From positions 290,941 through 354,940 of the forward strand of contig JANSXE010000005.1 of NCBI GenBank assembly GCA_024743195.1: a DNA stretch of 64,000 nucleotides. Reading direction: 5' to 3'. The position numbers and the translations under genes were made by a program. Positions 54,784 through 64,000 of the stretch are shown one piece after another. Source of the stretch: Alphaproteobacteria bacterium (lineage in GTDB: Bacteria; Pseudomonadota; Alphaproteobacteria; UBA8366; Aestuariispiraceae). Below the pieces are notes generated by a model. The model was not told where the DNA came from, made no database searches, and saw only the letters and a program-made list of their open reading frames with translations. The first letter of the stretch is position 1, and each line of letters opens with the position of its first letter.

Positions 54784-54809
54784 CCCCTGACCTTCGAACC
54801 GGTCAGGGG
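54784..54809 (+). terminator. Hairpin downstream of the permease gene
   Basis: CCCCTGACC (54784-54792) pairs with GGTCAGGGG (54801-54809) around an 8-nt loop, 51 bp after the permease stop. There is no T-run. A second perfect 13-bp stem, GGAGCCCGGATCG with CGATCCGGGCTCC (54829-54841 and 54865-54877), follows and may be a dispersed repeat. Confidence 0.45.
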
Positions 54810-54951
54810 CGGCGGCCGCCGATCGGCCGGAGCCCGGATCGACCGGCCCCCCAAGCCGTCTCCCCGATCCGGGCTCCGGCGCGCTCTTGCCTTCCGCCGC
54901 GCCCTCCCCACATCCGCTGGCAGGGTGAGGACCAACCGATGGGAGCGCGTG

Positions 54952-55104
54952 ATGCAAAGTCAAGAGAACGGCAATCGACCGTCCCCCGACCTCGCCGCTG
55001 TGAAGAAGTGGCTGCAGTCCGACGTCACCGTGACGCTGCGCGGCTGGCATATAGCGGCCGGCGGGGCGCTGGCCTTGTTGCTGCTGGTCGGGGCTTTGGA
55101 CTGA
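54952..55104 (+). CDS. Small single-helix membrane protein
   Basis: A 50-residue protein: a hydrophilic N terminus (MQSQENGNRPSPDL, AVKKWLQSDVTV), then a hydrophobic helix HIAAGGALALLLLVGAL at the C terminus. The GGGAG before the ATG and the immediate start of the next gene 2 nt after the stop suggest a real, coupled gene. I do not recognise the family. Confidence 0.6.
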   Translation: MQSQENGNRPSPDLAAVKKWLQSDVTVTLRGWHIAAGGALALLLLVGALD

Positions 55105-55105
55105 C

Positions 55106-55510
55106 ATGCGCGCAAGAGGACGGGGCGAACATGGTAAGGGCGCCCGTGGTAAGGGCGGACGCGGGATCGCGTCGGGCGCCCTGGCGGCCGCTCTGGCGGC
55201 GGGTCTGCTGCTCGGCGCCGCCCCGGGCGCGGAGGCGCAGCAACGCATCCCGCAGACTATCTCGGCGCTGGAGCGCAACGCGGTCGTTGCGACCGAAGGC
55301 GTCGTCGCGCGGGTGAACGAAGACGGCGGCTTCCGTCTGCGCGACGAAACCGGCGAGATCGAGGTGCGCGTCGGCCCTGACGGCGCGCCAGTCGACTTGG
55401 GCGAGCGCGTCGCCGTGAGCGGCGCGGTCAGCGACGGCTTGATCCGGGAACTGATCGCTTGGCGGATCGAGCGGGCGGACGGAACGGTGCTGCGCTTCCC
55501 GCCCCGTTAG
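55106..55510 (+). CDS. Exported OB-fold-like small protein
   Basis: A 134-residue protein with a long basic N terminus (RGRGEHGKGARGKGGRG), a hydrophobic signal segment ending GAEAQQ, and then a compact beta-rich domain (VVATEGVVARVNEDGGFRLRDETGEIEVRV onward) resembling bacterial OB-fold periplasmic proteins. A later start inside the basic stretch is possible. Its TAG stop overlaps the stop of the convergent CoxL-type gene by 4 nt. Confidence 0.7.
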   Translation: MRARGRGEHGKGARGKGGRGIASGALAAALAAGLLLGAAPGAEAQQRIPQTISALERNAVVATEGVVARVNEDGGFRLRDETGEIEVRVGPDGAPVDLGERVAVSGAVSDGLIRELIAWRIERADGTVLRFPPR

Positions 55511-57834
55511 TCCGACGCACCGTGCGAAGCTTGTAGCGCCCGCCACACCCGCTCCGGCGTCGCCGGCATGTCCATATGGTCGAGATCGAGCGCGTCGCAG
55601 ACCGCGTTGATCACGGCGGCCGGCGCGCCGATGCAGCCCACTTCGCCCGCGCCCTTCATGCCCAGCGGATTGGCCGCCGTCGGATGGTCGGCCGCGTGCA
55701 GGTCGAAATCGGGCAGGTCGTCGGCGCGCGGCAGTCGGTAGTCCATCAGGCTGGCGCTCAGCATCTGGCCGCTTTCGCTGTCATAGACCGTGCGCTCCAT
55801 CAACGCCTGGCCGATTCCCTGCGCCAGGCCGCCATGGATCTGTCCCTCTGCGATCATCGGATTGAGGCGCACGCCCAGATCGTCGACCGCCGTGAAGCGG
55901 TCGAGCCGCACCACGCCGGTCGCCGGGTCGACCTCCACCTCCGCGACATAGGCCCCGTGGGGCACGGTCTGGGTCTCCCCCTCGCAGTCGACGAGCCCCG
56001 CGCAGCGCGCCGCCTCCTCGCCCCCCTCCTGGCCCGCCGTCGCCCGCTCCGCAAGCCGCGCGGCCAGATCCGGCAGCGCGAGGCGCCGGTCGGTCCCGGC
56101 GATGGTGAACCCGCCGTCGCCATAGACCAGATCCTCCGGCGCGGCCTCCAACGCGTCCGCCGCCAGTTCGCGCGCGCGGTCCAGCATGGCGTCCGTCGCA
56201 CGCGCGATCGTCGTCGCCGCGATCGGCAGCGAGGAGGAGCCGCCCGTGCCGCCGCCGCGGGCGATGCGGGCGCTGTCGCCCTCGACGACGCGCACCCGCT
56301 CGACCGGAATCTCCAGCCGCCCGGCGACGAGCTGGGCGAAGGCCGTCTCGTGCCCCTGGCCGGAGGCCTGCACGCCGGTCAGCACCGTGACGGTCCCGTC
56401 TGCCTCCAGCAGGACTTCGCTGCTCTCCGCCGGGTCGCCGCCGGTCAGATGCAGATAGAGGCCGATCCCCCAGCCGCGCGTCAGGCCCCGCGCCTCGCTC
56501 TCCGCCCGGCGGGCGGCGAAGCCCGCCCGGTCGCTGGCGGCGACCGCGCGCTCCATGGCGCCGGGAAAGTCGGCGGAATCGTAGGTGAAGCCGTTCGCCG
56601 CCTTGTAAGGCATTGCCTCGGGCGGCAAGAGGTTGCGGCGCCGGAACGCCACCGGGTCCTCCCCGCGCAGGCGCGCCGCCTTCTCCACCAGACGCTCGAC
56701 CAGATACTCGCTCTCCGGCTTGCCGGCGCCGCGATAGGCGTCGGTCGGCGCGGTGTTGGTGTAGACCCCGCGCACCGTCAGATGCAGCGTGGGCACGCGA
56801 TAGCAATGGCCCAGCGTCTTGGCGAAGCCCTTGGACAGGATCATCGGTCCGATGGCGGAGGCGTAGGCGCCGATATTGCCCACCGTCTCGCAGCGCAGCG
56901 CCAGGATGCGCCCGTCGGCGTCCAGCGCGAGCTCCGCCCGGCTTACCTGGTCGCGGCCGTGCGCGTCGGTGAGAAAGGCCTCCGTCCGGTCGGAGACCCA
57001 ACGCACCGGGCGCCCCAGATCGCGCGCGGCGGCGAGCGTCAGCGTGTGCTCCGGGTAGTTCATGATCTTCATGCCGAAGCTGCCGCCGACGTCGCGGGTG
57101 ACGACGCGCAGCTCCGCTTCCTCGATCCCCAGCGTCCGGGCGACCAGGCGGCGCACCAGATGGACGCCCTGGGTCTGGGTCTCCAGCACCAGCGCGCCCG
57201 TGTCGGGATCCGACCAGCCGAGCGCGGAGCGGGTCTCGATCGGCGTGATGACGATCCGGTTGTTCACGACGCCGTCGAGCGAGACGATCTGCGCGGCCGC
57301 CGCGAAGGCGGCCTCGGTCGCGGCGCGGTCGCCGTCCTCCCAGACGAAGCCGACCTCCTCCGCCGCCAGCGGGTCGACGGTAGCCGCCAGCTCTTCATAG
57401 TCGACGAATAGCGCGTCGGCCGCGTCGCGCGCGGCGGCGAGGCTTTCCGCGACGACGAAGGCGACCGGATCGCCCACGAAGCGCACCGTCTCGCGCGCCA
57501 GCGGAAAGCGTTCGGGCGCGTGAAAGGGCGTTCCGTCCGCGCTGTCGACCGGCGTGATGCAAGGCAGGGGGACGACGCCCAGGGCGTCGAGGTCGGCGCC
57601 CGTGTAGACCCGCACGACGCCGGGGATCGCCTCCGCCTCGGCGCGCTCGATCGTCACGATGCGGCCGTGCGCGACAGGGCTGCGCACCACCAGCCCCGTC
57701 AGCGCTGGGCCGAGCGCCGGCGGCGGCGCCAGATCCTCCACGAAACGGCCCGCCCCGGTCAGCAGCCGTCGGTCCTCCAGCCGGGGCGTCGATCGGCCGA
57801 TCATCGGGTTGGCGGAGACGGGGCGGTCTGTCAT
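55507..57834 (-). CDS. Xanthine dehydrogenase-family molybdopterin-binding subunit (CoxL form II-like)
   Basis: A 775-residue large subunit of the molybdenum hydroxylase family. An N-terminal a/b-hammerhead domain ([18 protein letters not shown] to about residue 150) precedes two molybdenum cofactor domains ([34 protein letters not shown]; catalytic glutamate in [14 protein letters not shown]). AYRGAGK, not AYRCSFR, marks a form II enzyme rather than true CO dehydrogenase. No FAD or iron-sulfur subunit gene is adjacent, which is unusual. The substrate is unknown. The ATG at 57834 has GAGGGAG upstream. Confidence 0.92.
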   Translation of the reverse strand: MTDRPVSANPMIGRSTPRLEDRRLLTGAGRFVEDLAPPPALGPALTGLVVRSPVAHGRIVTIERAEAEAIPGVVRVYTGADLDALGVVPLPCITPVDSADGTPFHAPERFPLARETVRFVGDPVAFVVAESLAAARDAADALFVDYEELAATVDPLAAEEVGFVWEDGDRAATEAAFAAAAQIVSLDGVVNNRIVITPIETRSALGWSDPDTGALVLETQTQGVHLVRRLVARTLGIEEAELRVVTRDVGGSFGMKIMNYPEHTLTLAAARDLGRPVRWVSDRTEAFLTDAHGRDQVSRAELALDADGRILALRCETVGNIGAYASAIGPMILSKGFAKTLGHCYRVPTLHLTVRGVYTNTAPTDAYRGAGKPESEYLVERLVEKAARLRGEDPVAFRRRNLLPPEAMPYKAANGFTYDSADFPGAMERAVAASDRAGFAARRAESEARGLTRGWGIGLYLHLTGGDPAESSEVLLEADGTVTVLTGVQASGQGHETAFAQLVAGRLEIPVERVRVVEGDSARIARGGGTGGSSSLPIAATTIARATDAMLDRARELAADALEAAPEDLVYGDGGFTIAGTDRRLALPDLAARLAERATAGQEGGEEAARCAGLVDCEGETQTVPHGAYVAEVEVDPATGVVRLDRFTAVDDLGVRLNPMIAEGQIHGGLAQGIGQALMERTVYDSESGQMLSASLMDYRLPRADDLPDFDLHAADHPTAANPLGMKGAGEVGCIGAPAAVINAVCDALDLDHMDMPATPERVWRALQASHGASD

Positions 57835-57971
57835 GGCGGGCTCCCTCAGGCTGGCCGTCCCTCTTATCAAGCCGTCGGGCGCCCCGCAAACGCCGGGGGC
57901 GCGCCGCATGCAGCCGGTTGATCCCGCACGCCAAAGGCGGCATACCGGTAGCGGGAGGGGGGGAGGAACGG

Positions 57972-58547
57972 ATGCCGCGCAGCAAGGCTTTCGATCCGGA
58001 CGAGACGCTCGACCGCGCCATGCGGGCGTTCTGGGCCGGCGGGTATGAAGCCACCTCGGTCGACGATCTGGTCAAGGCGACCGGCGTAAACCGGGCGAGC
58101 CTCTACGCCGCCTACGGCGACAAGCGGTCGTTGTTCCTGAAGGCGCTCGACCGCTATATGGGCGTCAGCCTGTTCTCGACCCTCGACGGCGCGGATCCAG
58201 AGGCGCCGGTGCGCGACGCGCTGGCCGCGCTGTTCGACCGGTTGATCGCGCGCTGCCTGGACGGGCGCGGGGCCGGCTGCCTCATCACCAACACGATCTG
58301 CGAATTCGGCGCCCGCGATCCCGAGGTGCTGGAGACCGCACGCCGCGCGCTCGCCCGCATGGAGAACGCCTTCGACGGGCTCGTCCGCCGCGGCCAGGCG
58401 GGCGGCGAATTCGATCCCGCCGCCAACCCGCGCGAGATCGCCCGCTTCCTGCTGAACGCCATGCAGGGCCTGCAGGTGATCGCCAAGATCAATCCGGACG
58501 AACGCGCCCTGCGCCAGATCGCTGAGCGTACGTTGGCCGCCCTTTAG
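57972..58547 (+). CDS. TetR family transcriptional regulator
   Basis: A 191-residue repressor. The N-terminal HTH is ATSVDDLVKATGVNRASLYAAYGDKRSLF, and the C-terminal domain contains RCLDGRGAGCLITNTICEF. It resembles the TetR group linked to quinone or reactive-electrophile sensing. The ATG at 57972 follows GGGAGGA. The gene is divergent from the CoxL-type gene and just upstream of an AhpD-like gene with a palindromic operator between them. Confidence 0.92.
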   Translation: MPRSKAFDPDETLDRAMRAFWAGGYEATSVDDLVKATGVNRASLYAAYGDKRSLFLKALDRYMGVSLFSTLDGADPEAPVRDALAALFDRLIARCLDGRGAGCLITNTICEFGARDPEVLETARRALARMENAFDGLVRRGQAGGEFDPAANPREIARFLLNAMQGLQVIAKINPDERALRQIAERTLAAL

Positions 58548-58592
58548 CGGTTGGCCTCGCGAAACCGTGACCGGCGCGTCGCGCGTTCCTTA

Positions 58593-58610
58593 TTGGAATG
58601 TTCGTTCCAA
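58593..58610. promoter_or_regulatory. Probable TetR operator
   Basis: TTGGAATGTTCGTTCCAA is an 18-bp inverted repeat with 8-bp arms (7 of 8 matched) about a TT centre, 57 bp upstream of the AhpD-like gene. Its position and form suit binding by the TetR protein encoded immediately before it. Confidence 0.75.
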
Positions 58611-58666
58611 ATTATTACGTGCGGGGCTCACGCAACAGGACGCCCACGCCAAGAAGGAGCACCGAC

Positions 58667-59236
58667 ATGCCCGTTCCCTACCCGCTTCACCAAACCGCCG
58701 AGGCCCCGGACGGCGCCCGCCCGATCCTCAAGAAGGTCGAAGGCAAGTTCGGCTTCCTGCCCAACATCCTGGCCGTGATGGCCGAGAGCCCGGCGACGCT
58801 CGAAGGCTACGTCACGCTGCAGGGAATCTTCGACAAGGCCGACTTCGCGCCGGAGGAGCGGCAGTTGATCCTGCTCGCCGTCTCCTATGAGAACGACTGC
58901 CATTTCTGCGTCGCGGCGCACTCGAAAGGCGGCAAGGCGGCGGGGCTCGACGCGGAGGCCGTCGCCGCCGTGCGCGAGGGGCGCGAGATCGCGGACCCAC
59001 GATTGGAGGCCCTGCGCCGCTTCGCCCAGGCGCTGACGGTCCAACGCGGCGGCCTCGACACCGCCGCGGTGGAGGCCTTTCTGGCCGCCGGCTTCAGCAA
59101 ACGCCAGGCGCTCGACGTGGTGCTGGGCGTCGCGGTCAAGACGCTGACCAACCTGACCGATGCGGTCGGCGACGTTCCGCTGAACGAGCAATTCGCCGCG
59201 GAAGCCTGGGATCCGGCGTCGAAAACCGCCGCCTAG
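58667..59236 (+). CDS. Carboxymuconolactone decarboxylase/AhpD-like peroxidase-family protein
   Basis: A 189-residue helical protein with the AhpD redox motif ENDCHFCVAAHSKGGKAAG (Cys78, Cys81, His85). It probably reduces peroxides or acts as an alkylhydroperoxidase-type antioxidant. It is controlled, by position and operator, by the TetR protein upstream. The ATG at 58667 follows AAGGAGC. Its TAG stop shares CTAG with the convergent hydrolase gene. Confidence 0.9.
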   Translation: MPVPYPLHQTAEAPDGARPILKKVEGKFGFLPNILAVMAESPATLEGYVTLQGIFDKADFAPEERQLILLAVSYENDCHFCVAAHSKGGKAAGLDAEAVAAVREGREIADPRLEALRRFAQALTVQRGGLDTAAVEAFLAAGFSKRQALDVVLGVAVKTLTNLTDAVGDVPLNEQFAAEAWDPASKTAA

Positions 59237-60108
59237 CCGGATGGCGCGTCCAGCAGCGCCGTCAGTTCGCGCCGCACGGTCGGCCACAAGCCGTTGAAGC
59301 CGTGCCCCCGTCCCGGGATCAGCACGAAGCGGGCGTCGACGCCGCGGGCCGTCAGGGCGGCGACATACTCCTCGGCCAGCACCGGGCGGGTGTTGCCGTC
59401 CGACCCGCCCGTCAATGCGACCACGCGCAGGTCGGCCGCCACGCCGTCCGCGAACTCGATCGGCGACTGGCTGCGCCGCCAGGCGCTGCGGTTGCGCATG
59501 CTGCGCCACTTGCGCACGTCGCACGGACAGGAAACCAGCATCGCCGCGTCCGCGACCTCCGGGAAGCGGCCGATGATCGCGCCCGTCTGGGCCGCGCCGC
59601 CGGAATGGCCGATCACGACGGTGCGCGCCGCGCCGTGGGCCGCGGCCAGCGTGCGCAGCGCGTCCGCGACGATCTCGTTGTTCTCGGCCGTGTAGTGATC
59701 GCGCCGGCCGCTGTGGGAGCCCTGGCTGGAGCCGCCGCGCCCGTCGGGATAGCCGGGGCGGACCAGCGCGACGGCGATCACCCCGGGACGCTCGCCGATC
59801 TCCTGCGCGATGGGGACGTGATACTCGGCCGCCCCGCCGCTGGAGAGGTCGCCATGCAGGATCACGACGAGCGTCGGGTCCGCGCCCGCCGTCTCCGCCC
59901 CGTAGGTCGTCGCCATCAGGCACCGGCCCGCGCCTGCGACCGCCTCCGTGATCGGACGGTCGCCGCAGGGCGGCCCCTCGGCCGCCGCGGCCCCCGCCGT
60001 CGCCCCCGACCCGCCGGCCGTCTGGCAGGCGGCGAGCCCCAGCGCGCCGGCCAGAAGCGCCGCCGGCGCAAGGCGCCGCGCGCCGCGCATACGATCCATA
60101 CCCGTCAT
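59233..60108 (-). CDS. Lipoprotein alpha/beta hydrolase
   Basis: A 291-residue enzyme. The N terminus is a lipoprotein signal with lipobox LAAC near residue 28. The hydrolase core has the nucleophile elbow IGHSGGA, the region CPCDVRKW, and the C-terminal catalytic histidine in GRGHGFNG; HGDLSSGG carries the oxyanion segment. It is probably an envelope esterase or amidase. The ATG at 60108 follows GGAGGAGGAG. Confidence 0.87.
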   Translation of the reverse strand: MTGMDRMRGARRLAPAALLAGALGLAACQTAGGSGATAGAAAAEGPPCGDRPITEAVAGAGRCLMATTYGAETAGADPTLVVILHGDLSSGGAAEYHVPIAQEIGERPGVIAVALVRPGYPDGRGGSSQGSHSGRRDHYTAENNEIVADALRTLAAAHGAARTVVIGHSGGAAQTGAIIGRFPEVADAAMLVSCPCDVRKWRSMRNRSAWRRSQSPIEFADGVAADLRVVALTGGSDGNTRPVLAEEYVAALTARGVDARFVLIPGRGHGFNGLWPTVRRELTALLDAPSG

Positions 60109-60319
60109 GTCTCCTCCTCCCGGTTCGGCCGCTGACGGCTCGCCAAGAACCAATCGCGCCCCAGAATACCGCAGGGCGCCATGACCCGCCTCATGAAATT
60201 TCGGCGAAGGCGGGCCGACCGCGCGCCCTGTTCCCCCGGCCCTGACGCGCTACCTTTCTGCGTGCATCCAGAGAGATGCATCGCATAATGCGCGAAAACA
60301 CTCTTCAGGGAGAACACCA

Positions 60320-60787
60320 ATGGGTACTGAATACAGGCGGGCCTCCGGCCCTTTAGGGGCGGCCGCGGCCGTCGGTCTTCTGGTCGCGGCGGCGTTCGCG
60401 GCGGCCCCGGTCGCGGCGGCGGAGCGCACGCCCTCCGCGCCGGGCGCCAAGGTCTACATCATCGCGCCGGCCGACGGGGCGACGGTCTCCAGCCCGGTGC
60501 TGGTGCAGTTCGGCCTCAGCGGCATGGGCGTCGCCCCGGCCGGCATCGAGGAGGCCGGCAACTCCGGCCATCACCATCTGCTGGTCAACAAGCCCGCATC
60601 CGACGTGCCGATGGACGAATCGCTGCCGGCGGACGACAACCACCGCCATTTCGGCGGCGGCCAGACCGAGGCGTCGCTCGATCTGCCGCCGGGCGAGCAT
60701 AGGCTGCAGCTCCTGTTAGCCGATTGGATGCACGTGCCGCACGACCCGCCGCTGATGTCGGAGGTGGTGACGATCACGGTGGAGTAG
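60320..60787 (+). CDS. DUF4399 family exported protein
   Basis: A 155-residue protein with a signal peptide ending VAAAE. A histidine-rich beta domain follows (SGHHHLLVNKP, DDNHRHFGGGQTEASLDLPPGEHRLQLLLADWMHVPHDPP), the DUF4399 signature, plausibly metal-binding. Function is unknown. It has AGGGAGAACACCA before the ATG. Confidence 0.9.
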   Translation: MGTEYRRASGPLGAAAAVGLLVAAAFAAAPVAAAERTPSAPGAKVYIIAPADGATVSSPVLVQFGLSGMGVAPAGIEEAGNSGHHHLLVNKPASDVPMDESLPADDNHRHFGGGQTEASLDLPPGEHRLQLLLADWMHVPHDPPLMSEVVTITVE

Positions 60788-60806
60788 GCGCCCAGCGCCG
60801 AGGCGC

Positions 60807-60837
60807 GCCGGCCCGCAAACGGACTATGCGGGCCGGC
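60807..60837. terminator. Hairpin between convergent DUF4399 and MscS genes
   Basis: GCCGGCCCGCA (60807-60817) is perfectly complementary to TGCGGGCCGGC (60827-60837) with a 9-nt loop. It overlaps the MscS stop codon and lies 20 bp after the DUF4399 stop, so it could serve both, but no T-run is present. Confidence 0.5.
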
Positions 60838-62182
60838 CGCCCGGCTTCGCGCCGTCGCCTTCAGCCCATTCGAGCTTCAGGGGCTCCTTGACGTGCAAGT
60901 CGCGCTGCGGGAAGGGGAAGCGCACGCCCTGGGCGTGGTACTTGTCCCAGATCCGAAGCAGGACCTCGGAGCGCACGTTGCGCACGCCCTCCTGCGGGTC
61001 GGCGATCCAGACGCGCAGTTCCAGATTGACCGAGCTGTCGCCGAATTCGATCAGCAGGCATTTCGGCGCCGGCTCGTCGATGATGCGCGGCGTCTCGACC
61101 GCCGCCTCCACCGCCAGCCGCATGGCGAGCCGCAGGTCGCTGTCGTAGCTGACCCCGACCGGCACCTTCAGGCGCACGCGGCTGTCGGTGTAGGACCAGT
61201 TCTCGACCCGCTGGGTGATGAACTCCTCGTTCGGGATCAGATGTTCGATCCCATCGCGGGTGATGACCGAGGCGTAGCGCGCCCCGAAGCTCTTCACCCA
61301 GCCGTAGGTGTCCTGCACCGCCACCACGTCGCCCGGCTTGATCGACTTGTCCATCAGCAGGATGATCCCGGAGACGAGGTTCGAGATCACCTTCTGCAGC
61401 CCGAAGCCGATGCCGACGCCGAGCGCGCCGGAGAACAGCGCGAAGGCGGTCAGGTCGACGCCGATCGACTTCAGCCCGATGACGATCGCCAGCACGACCA
61501 GCGTGACCTTGGTCAGCTTGGCCAGCAGAACCTGGACCGAGGGGGTCAGTTCCGGCACCGCCTGAAAACGCCGCTCCAACAGGCCCGACAGCGCCGTCGC
61601 CGCCCACAGCAGGACGGCGAGCGAGAGCACCCCCTTCACCACCATCAGGACGGAGACGCGCAGTTCCCCCATCGTCAGCGCCGCGCTGTCCAGCACGGCG
61701 ACCGCGGGGTCGAGGAGGCCCAGGATGTTGAGCGCGGCGATGATCCAGATCACGGCGGCGGCCGTGCGCGCCAGGACATGCGTCCGAATCACGCCGGTCA
61801 GCAATGTGATCGCCACCCAGGCGAAGGTCAGGCTCGCCGCCGTGCGCAGGAGCCACAGGCCGCGCGCGTCGGGCGCGATGCGCTCCGTCACGCCGGCGGC
61901 GAGCCAGAGCAGCAGCAGGAACAGGGTCCAGGGGACGAGGCGCGGCGCGTTCTCCGCCATGCGCTTGAGGACCGCCGGCGTGCGCGGGCGCGCGACCTGG
62001 CGGTCGACCCATCCGGAGACGGGCGCGCGCAGTTTCGCGCCGACGCCGTGCGAGAGCGCGAGCAGCGCCGCGATCAACCCCGCCTGGCCCAGCACCGGCG
62101 CGTTGAGGACGCGCGTGCGCATCCAGAACAGCCAGTGGCTGACCACACGGTCGACGGTTTCGGGATCGGGCAGGAACTCCAT
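60824..62182 (-). CDS. MscS family mechanosensitive ion channel
   Basis: A 452-residue inner-membrane channel with about five helices. The MscS pore helix and beta domain are visible (LFSGALGVGIGFGLQKVISNLVSGIILLMDKSIKPGDVVAVQDTYGWV), followed by the C-terminal cage (RVENWSYTDSRVRLKVPVGVSYDSD). It acts in osmotic downshock relief. The N terminus is longer than that of MscS itself, like YbdG/MscM-type members. Confidence 0.92.
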   Translation of the reverse strand: MEFLPDPETVDRVVSHWLFWMRTRVLNAPVLGQAGLIAALLALSHGVGAKLRAPVSGWVDRQVARPRTPAVLKRMAENAPRLVPWTLFLLLLWLAAGVTERIAPDARGLWLLRTAASLTFAWVAITLLTGVIRTHVLARTAAAVIWIIAALNILGLLDPAVAVLDSAALTMGELRVSVLMVVKGVLSLAVLLWAATALSGLLERRFQAVPELTPSVQVLLAKLTKVTLVVLAIVIGLKSIGVDLTAFALFSGALGVGIGFGLQKVISNLVSGIILLMDKSIKPGDVVAVQDTYGWVKSFGARYASVITRDGIEHLIPNEEFITQRVENWSYTDSRVRLKVPVGVSYDSDLRLAMRLAVEAAVETPRIIDEPAPKCLLIEFGDSSVNLELRVWIADPQEGVRNVRSEVLLRIWDKYHAQGVRFPFPQRDLHVKEPLKLEWAEGDGAKPGGRPA

Positions 62183-62261
62183 GAACGCAGCTTAGCGCGA
62201 GTCCCCGCCGGTCGGGAATGGCCGCGCGCGGATCGCGGACGCGATCCGACGCTCAGGTCGG

Positions 62262-62399
62262 CTAGGCGAAGGCCAGGACCCGGCCTTTCCAGGGCGCGTC
62301 GCGCTGCTCTCGGCGCACCCGGTCAATCTGCACGCCGTTGGCGTTGGACGGGTCGATCGCGCCGCCGGCGTTCGGGGACATCGCATCGAAACCGGGCAT
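62262..62399 (-). CDS. Small 45-residue protein, unknown function
   Basis: An open frame from ATG 62399 (MPGFDAMSPNAGG start, WKGRVLAFA end). It has a strong AAGGGGG ribosome-binding site 7-8 nt upstream and GC-ending codons like its neighbours. It is asparagine- and arginine-rich with no membrane segment. It lies between the groEL terminator and the mscS gene. I do not recognise it. Confidence 0.5.
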   Translation of the reverse strand: MPGFDAMSPNAGGAIDPSNANGVQIDRVRREQRDAPWKGRVLAFA

Positions 62400-62511
62400 G
62401 GTCCATCCCCCTTGCTGCACGGGGAGAGCGTGGCGCGCCTCGTCTTGCGGGGGTGCGATGCGGTCGTCCGGCCGACGGGCGGTTTCTGGCCCCGTCCCGC
62501 CCGAGCAGGCG

Positions 62512-62547
62512 CAAAGAGAAAGGGCGACGCCCGAAAGCGCCGCCCTT
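62512..62547 (-). terminator. Rho-independent terminator of groEL
   Basis: On the minus strand a 10-bp stem (one G-U pair) with a 6-nt loop (62546-62537 with 62530-62521) is followed by TTTCTCTTT, 33 nt after the groEL stop. Confidence 0.85.
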
Positions 62548-62578
62548 CCTGTCGGATCAACGAGGGATTTGGACCGGA

Positions 62579-64000
<1,422 letters not shown>

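Noticed and set aside
55507..57834. Carbon monoxide dehydrogenase (form I CoxL)
   Set aside because: The active-site loop reads AYRGAGK, not AYRCSFR, so oxidation of CO is not supported.

Overview
The window is about 64 kb of gene-dense, very high-GC DNA. It looks like the chromosome of an alphaproteobacterium, probably of the Rhodospirillales type and probably aquatic or marine. This inference rests on strongly GC-ending codons, small alphaproteobacterial families (DUF1127, DUF3572, DUF1289, the PAS_5-like sensor family), a marine-type GN sortase with its VIT/VWA partner, and several TctABC/peptide importers. No tRNA, rRNA or CRISPR array was seen. All coordinates and starts were read by eye from the sequence; no search was run.

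Layout. 1-0.3 kb: the tail of an unidentified gene, then repeats. 0.3-4 kb: a minus-strand operon pgsA-mobB-moeA-moaD-moaE-GNAT (phospholipid synthesis and molybdenum cofactor). 4-10 kb: a PAS protein, uvrC, a pteridine-reductase-like SDR and uvrB. 10-13 kb: GN sortase and its target. 13.5-19 kb: a peptide-type ABC importer with a 13-nt tandem repeat at the stop codon of each of its first two genes. 19-22.7 kb: a membrane transporter, an aminotransferase and a hydratase. 22.66-24.02 kb: a small lower-GC island without integrase, carrying a GNAT-like gene and a divergent HTH gene. It is bracketed by two near-identical 108-bp copies of the hydratase 3' end. 24.3-32.7 kb: MsrP, signalling proteins (PAS_5, an HPt with a degenerate receiver, GAF/HD-GYP), a FecR and SLAM-like pair, and an MBL hydrolase. 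32.8-42.3 kb: motAB, an RNA m5U methyltransferase, a hybrid-PAS histidine kinase, a MATE pump, gabD and DUF1127. 42.4-49.8 kb: a cupin, GNAT, HNH, TctABC, a Usp and an M24 hydrolase. 49.9-64 kb: a histidine kinase, a DMT transporter, an ArsR/permease unit with duplicated operators, a lone CoxL-type molybdoenzyme, a TetR regulator and AhpD-like protein with a clear operator, a hydrolase lipoprotein, MscS, and groEL running off the right edge.

Links between regions. The molybdenum cofactor genes at the left edge could supply MsrP at 24 kb and the CoxL-type enzyme at 55-58 kb. The aminotransferase and hydratase are translationally coupled. Several signalling genes (HPt with pseudo-receiver, PAS_5, HD-GYP, MotAB, two histidine kinases) suggest a motile organism regulated by phosphorelay and cyclic di-GMP.

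Most unusual: the 1.36-kb island that restores the host gene's 3' end, the three genes ending in tandem copies of their own stop region, an ArsR operator reused inside the permease coding sequence, and the dispersed GGGGACACAATACT arrays present as a hairpin at one end of the window and as direct repeats at 51.8 kb.
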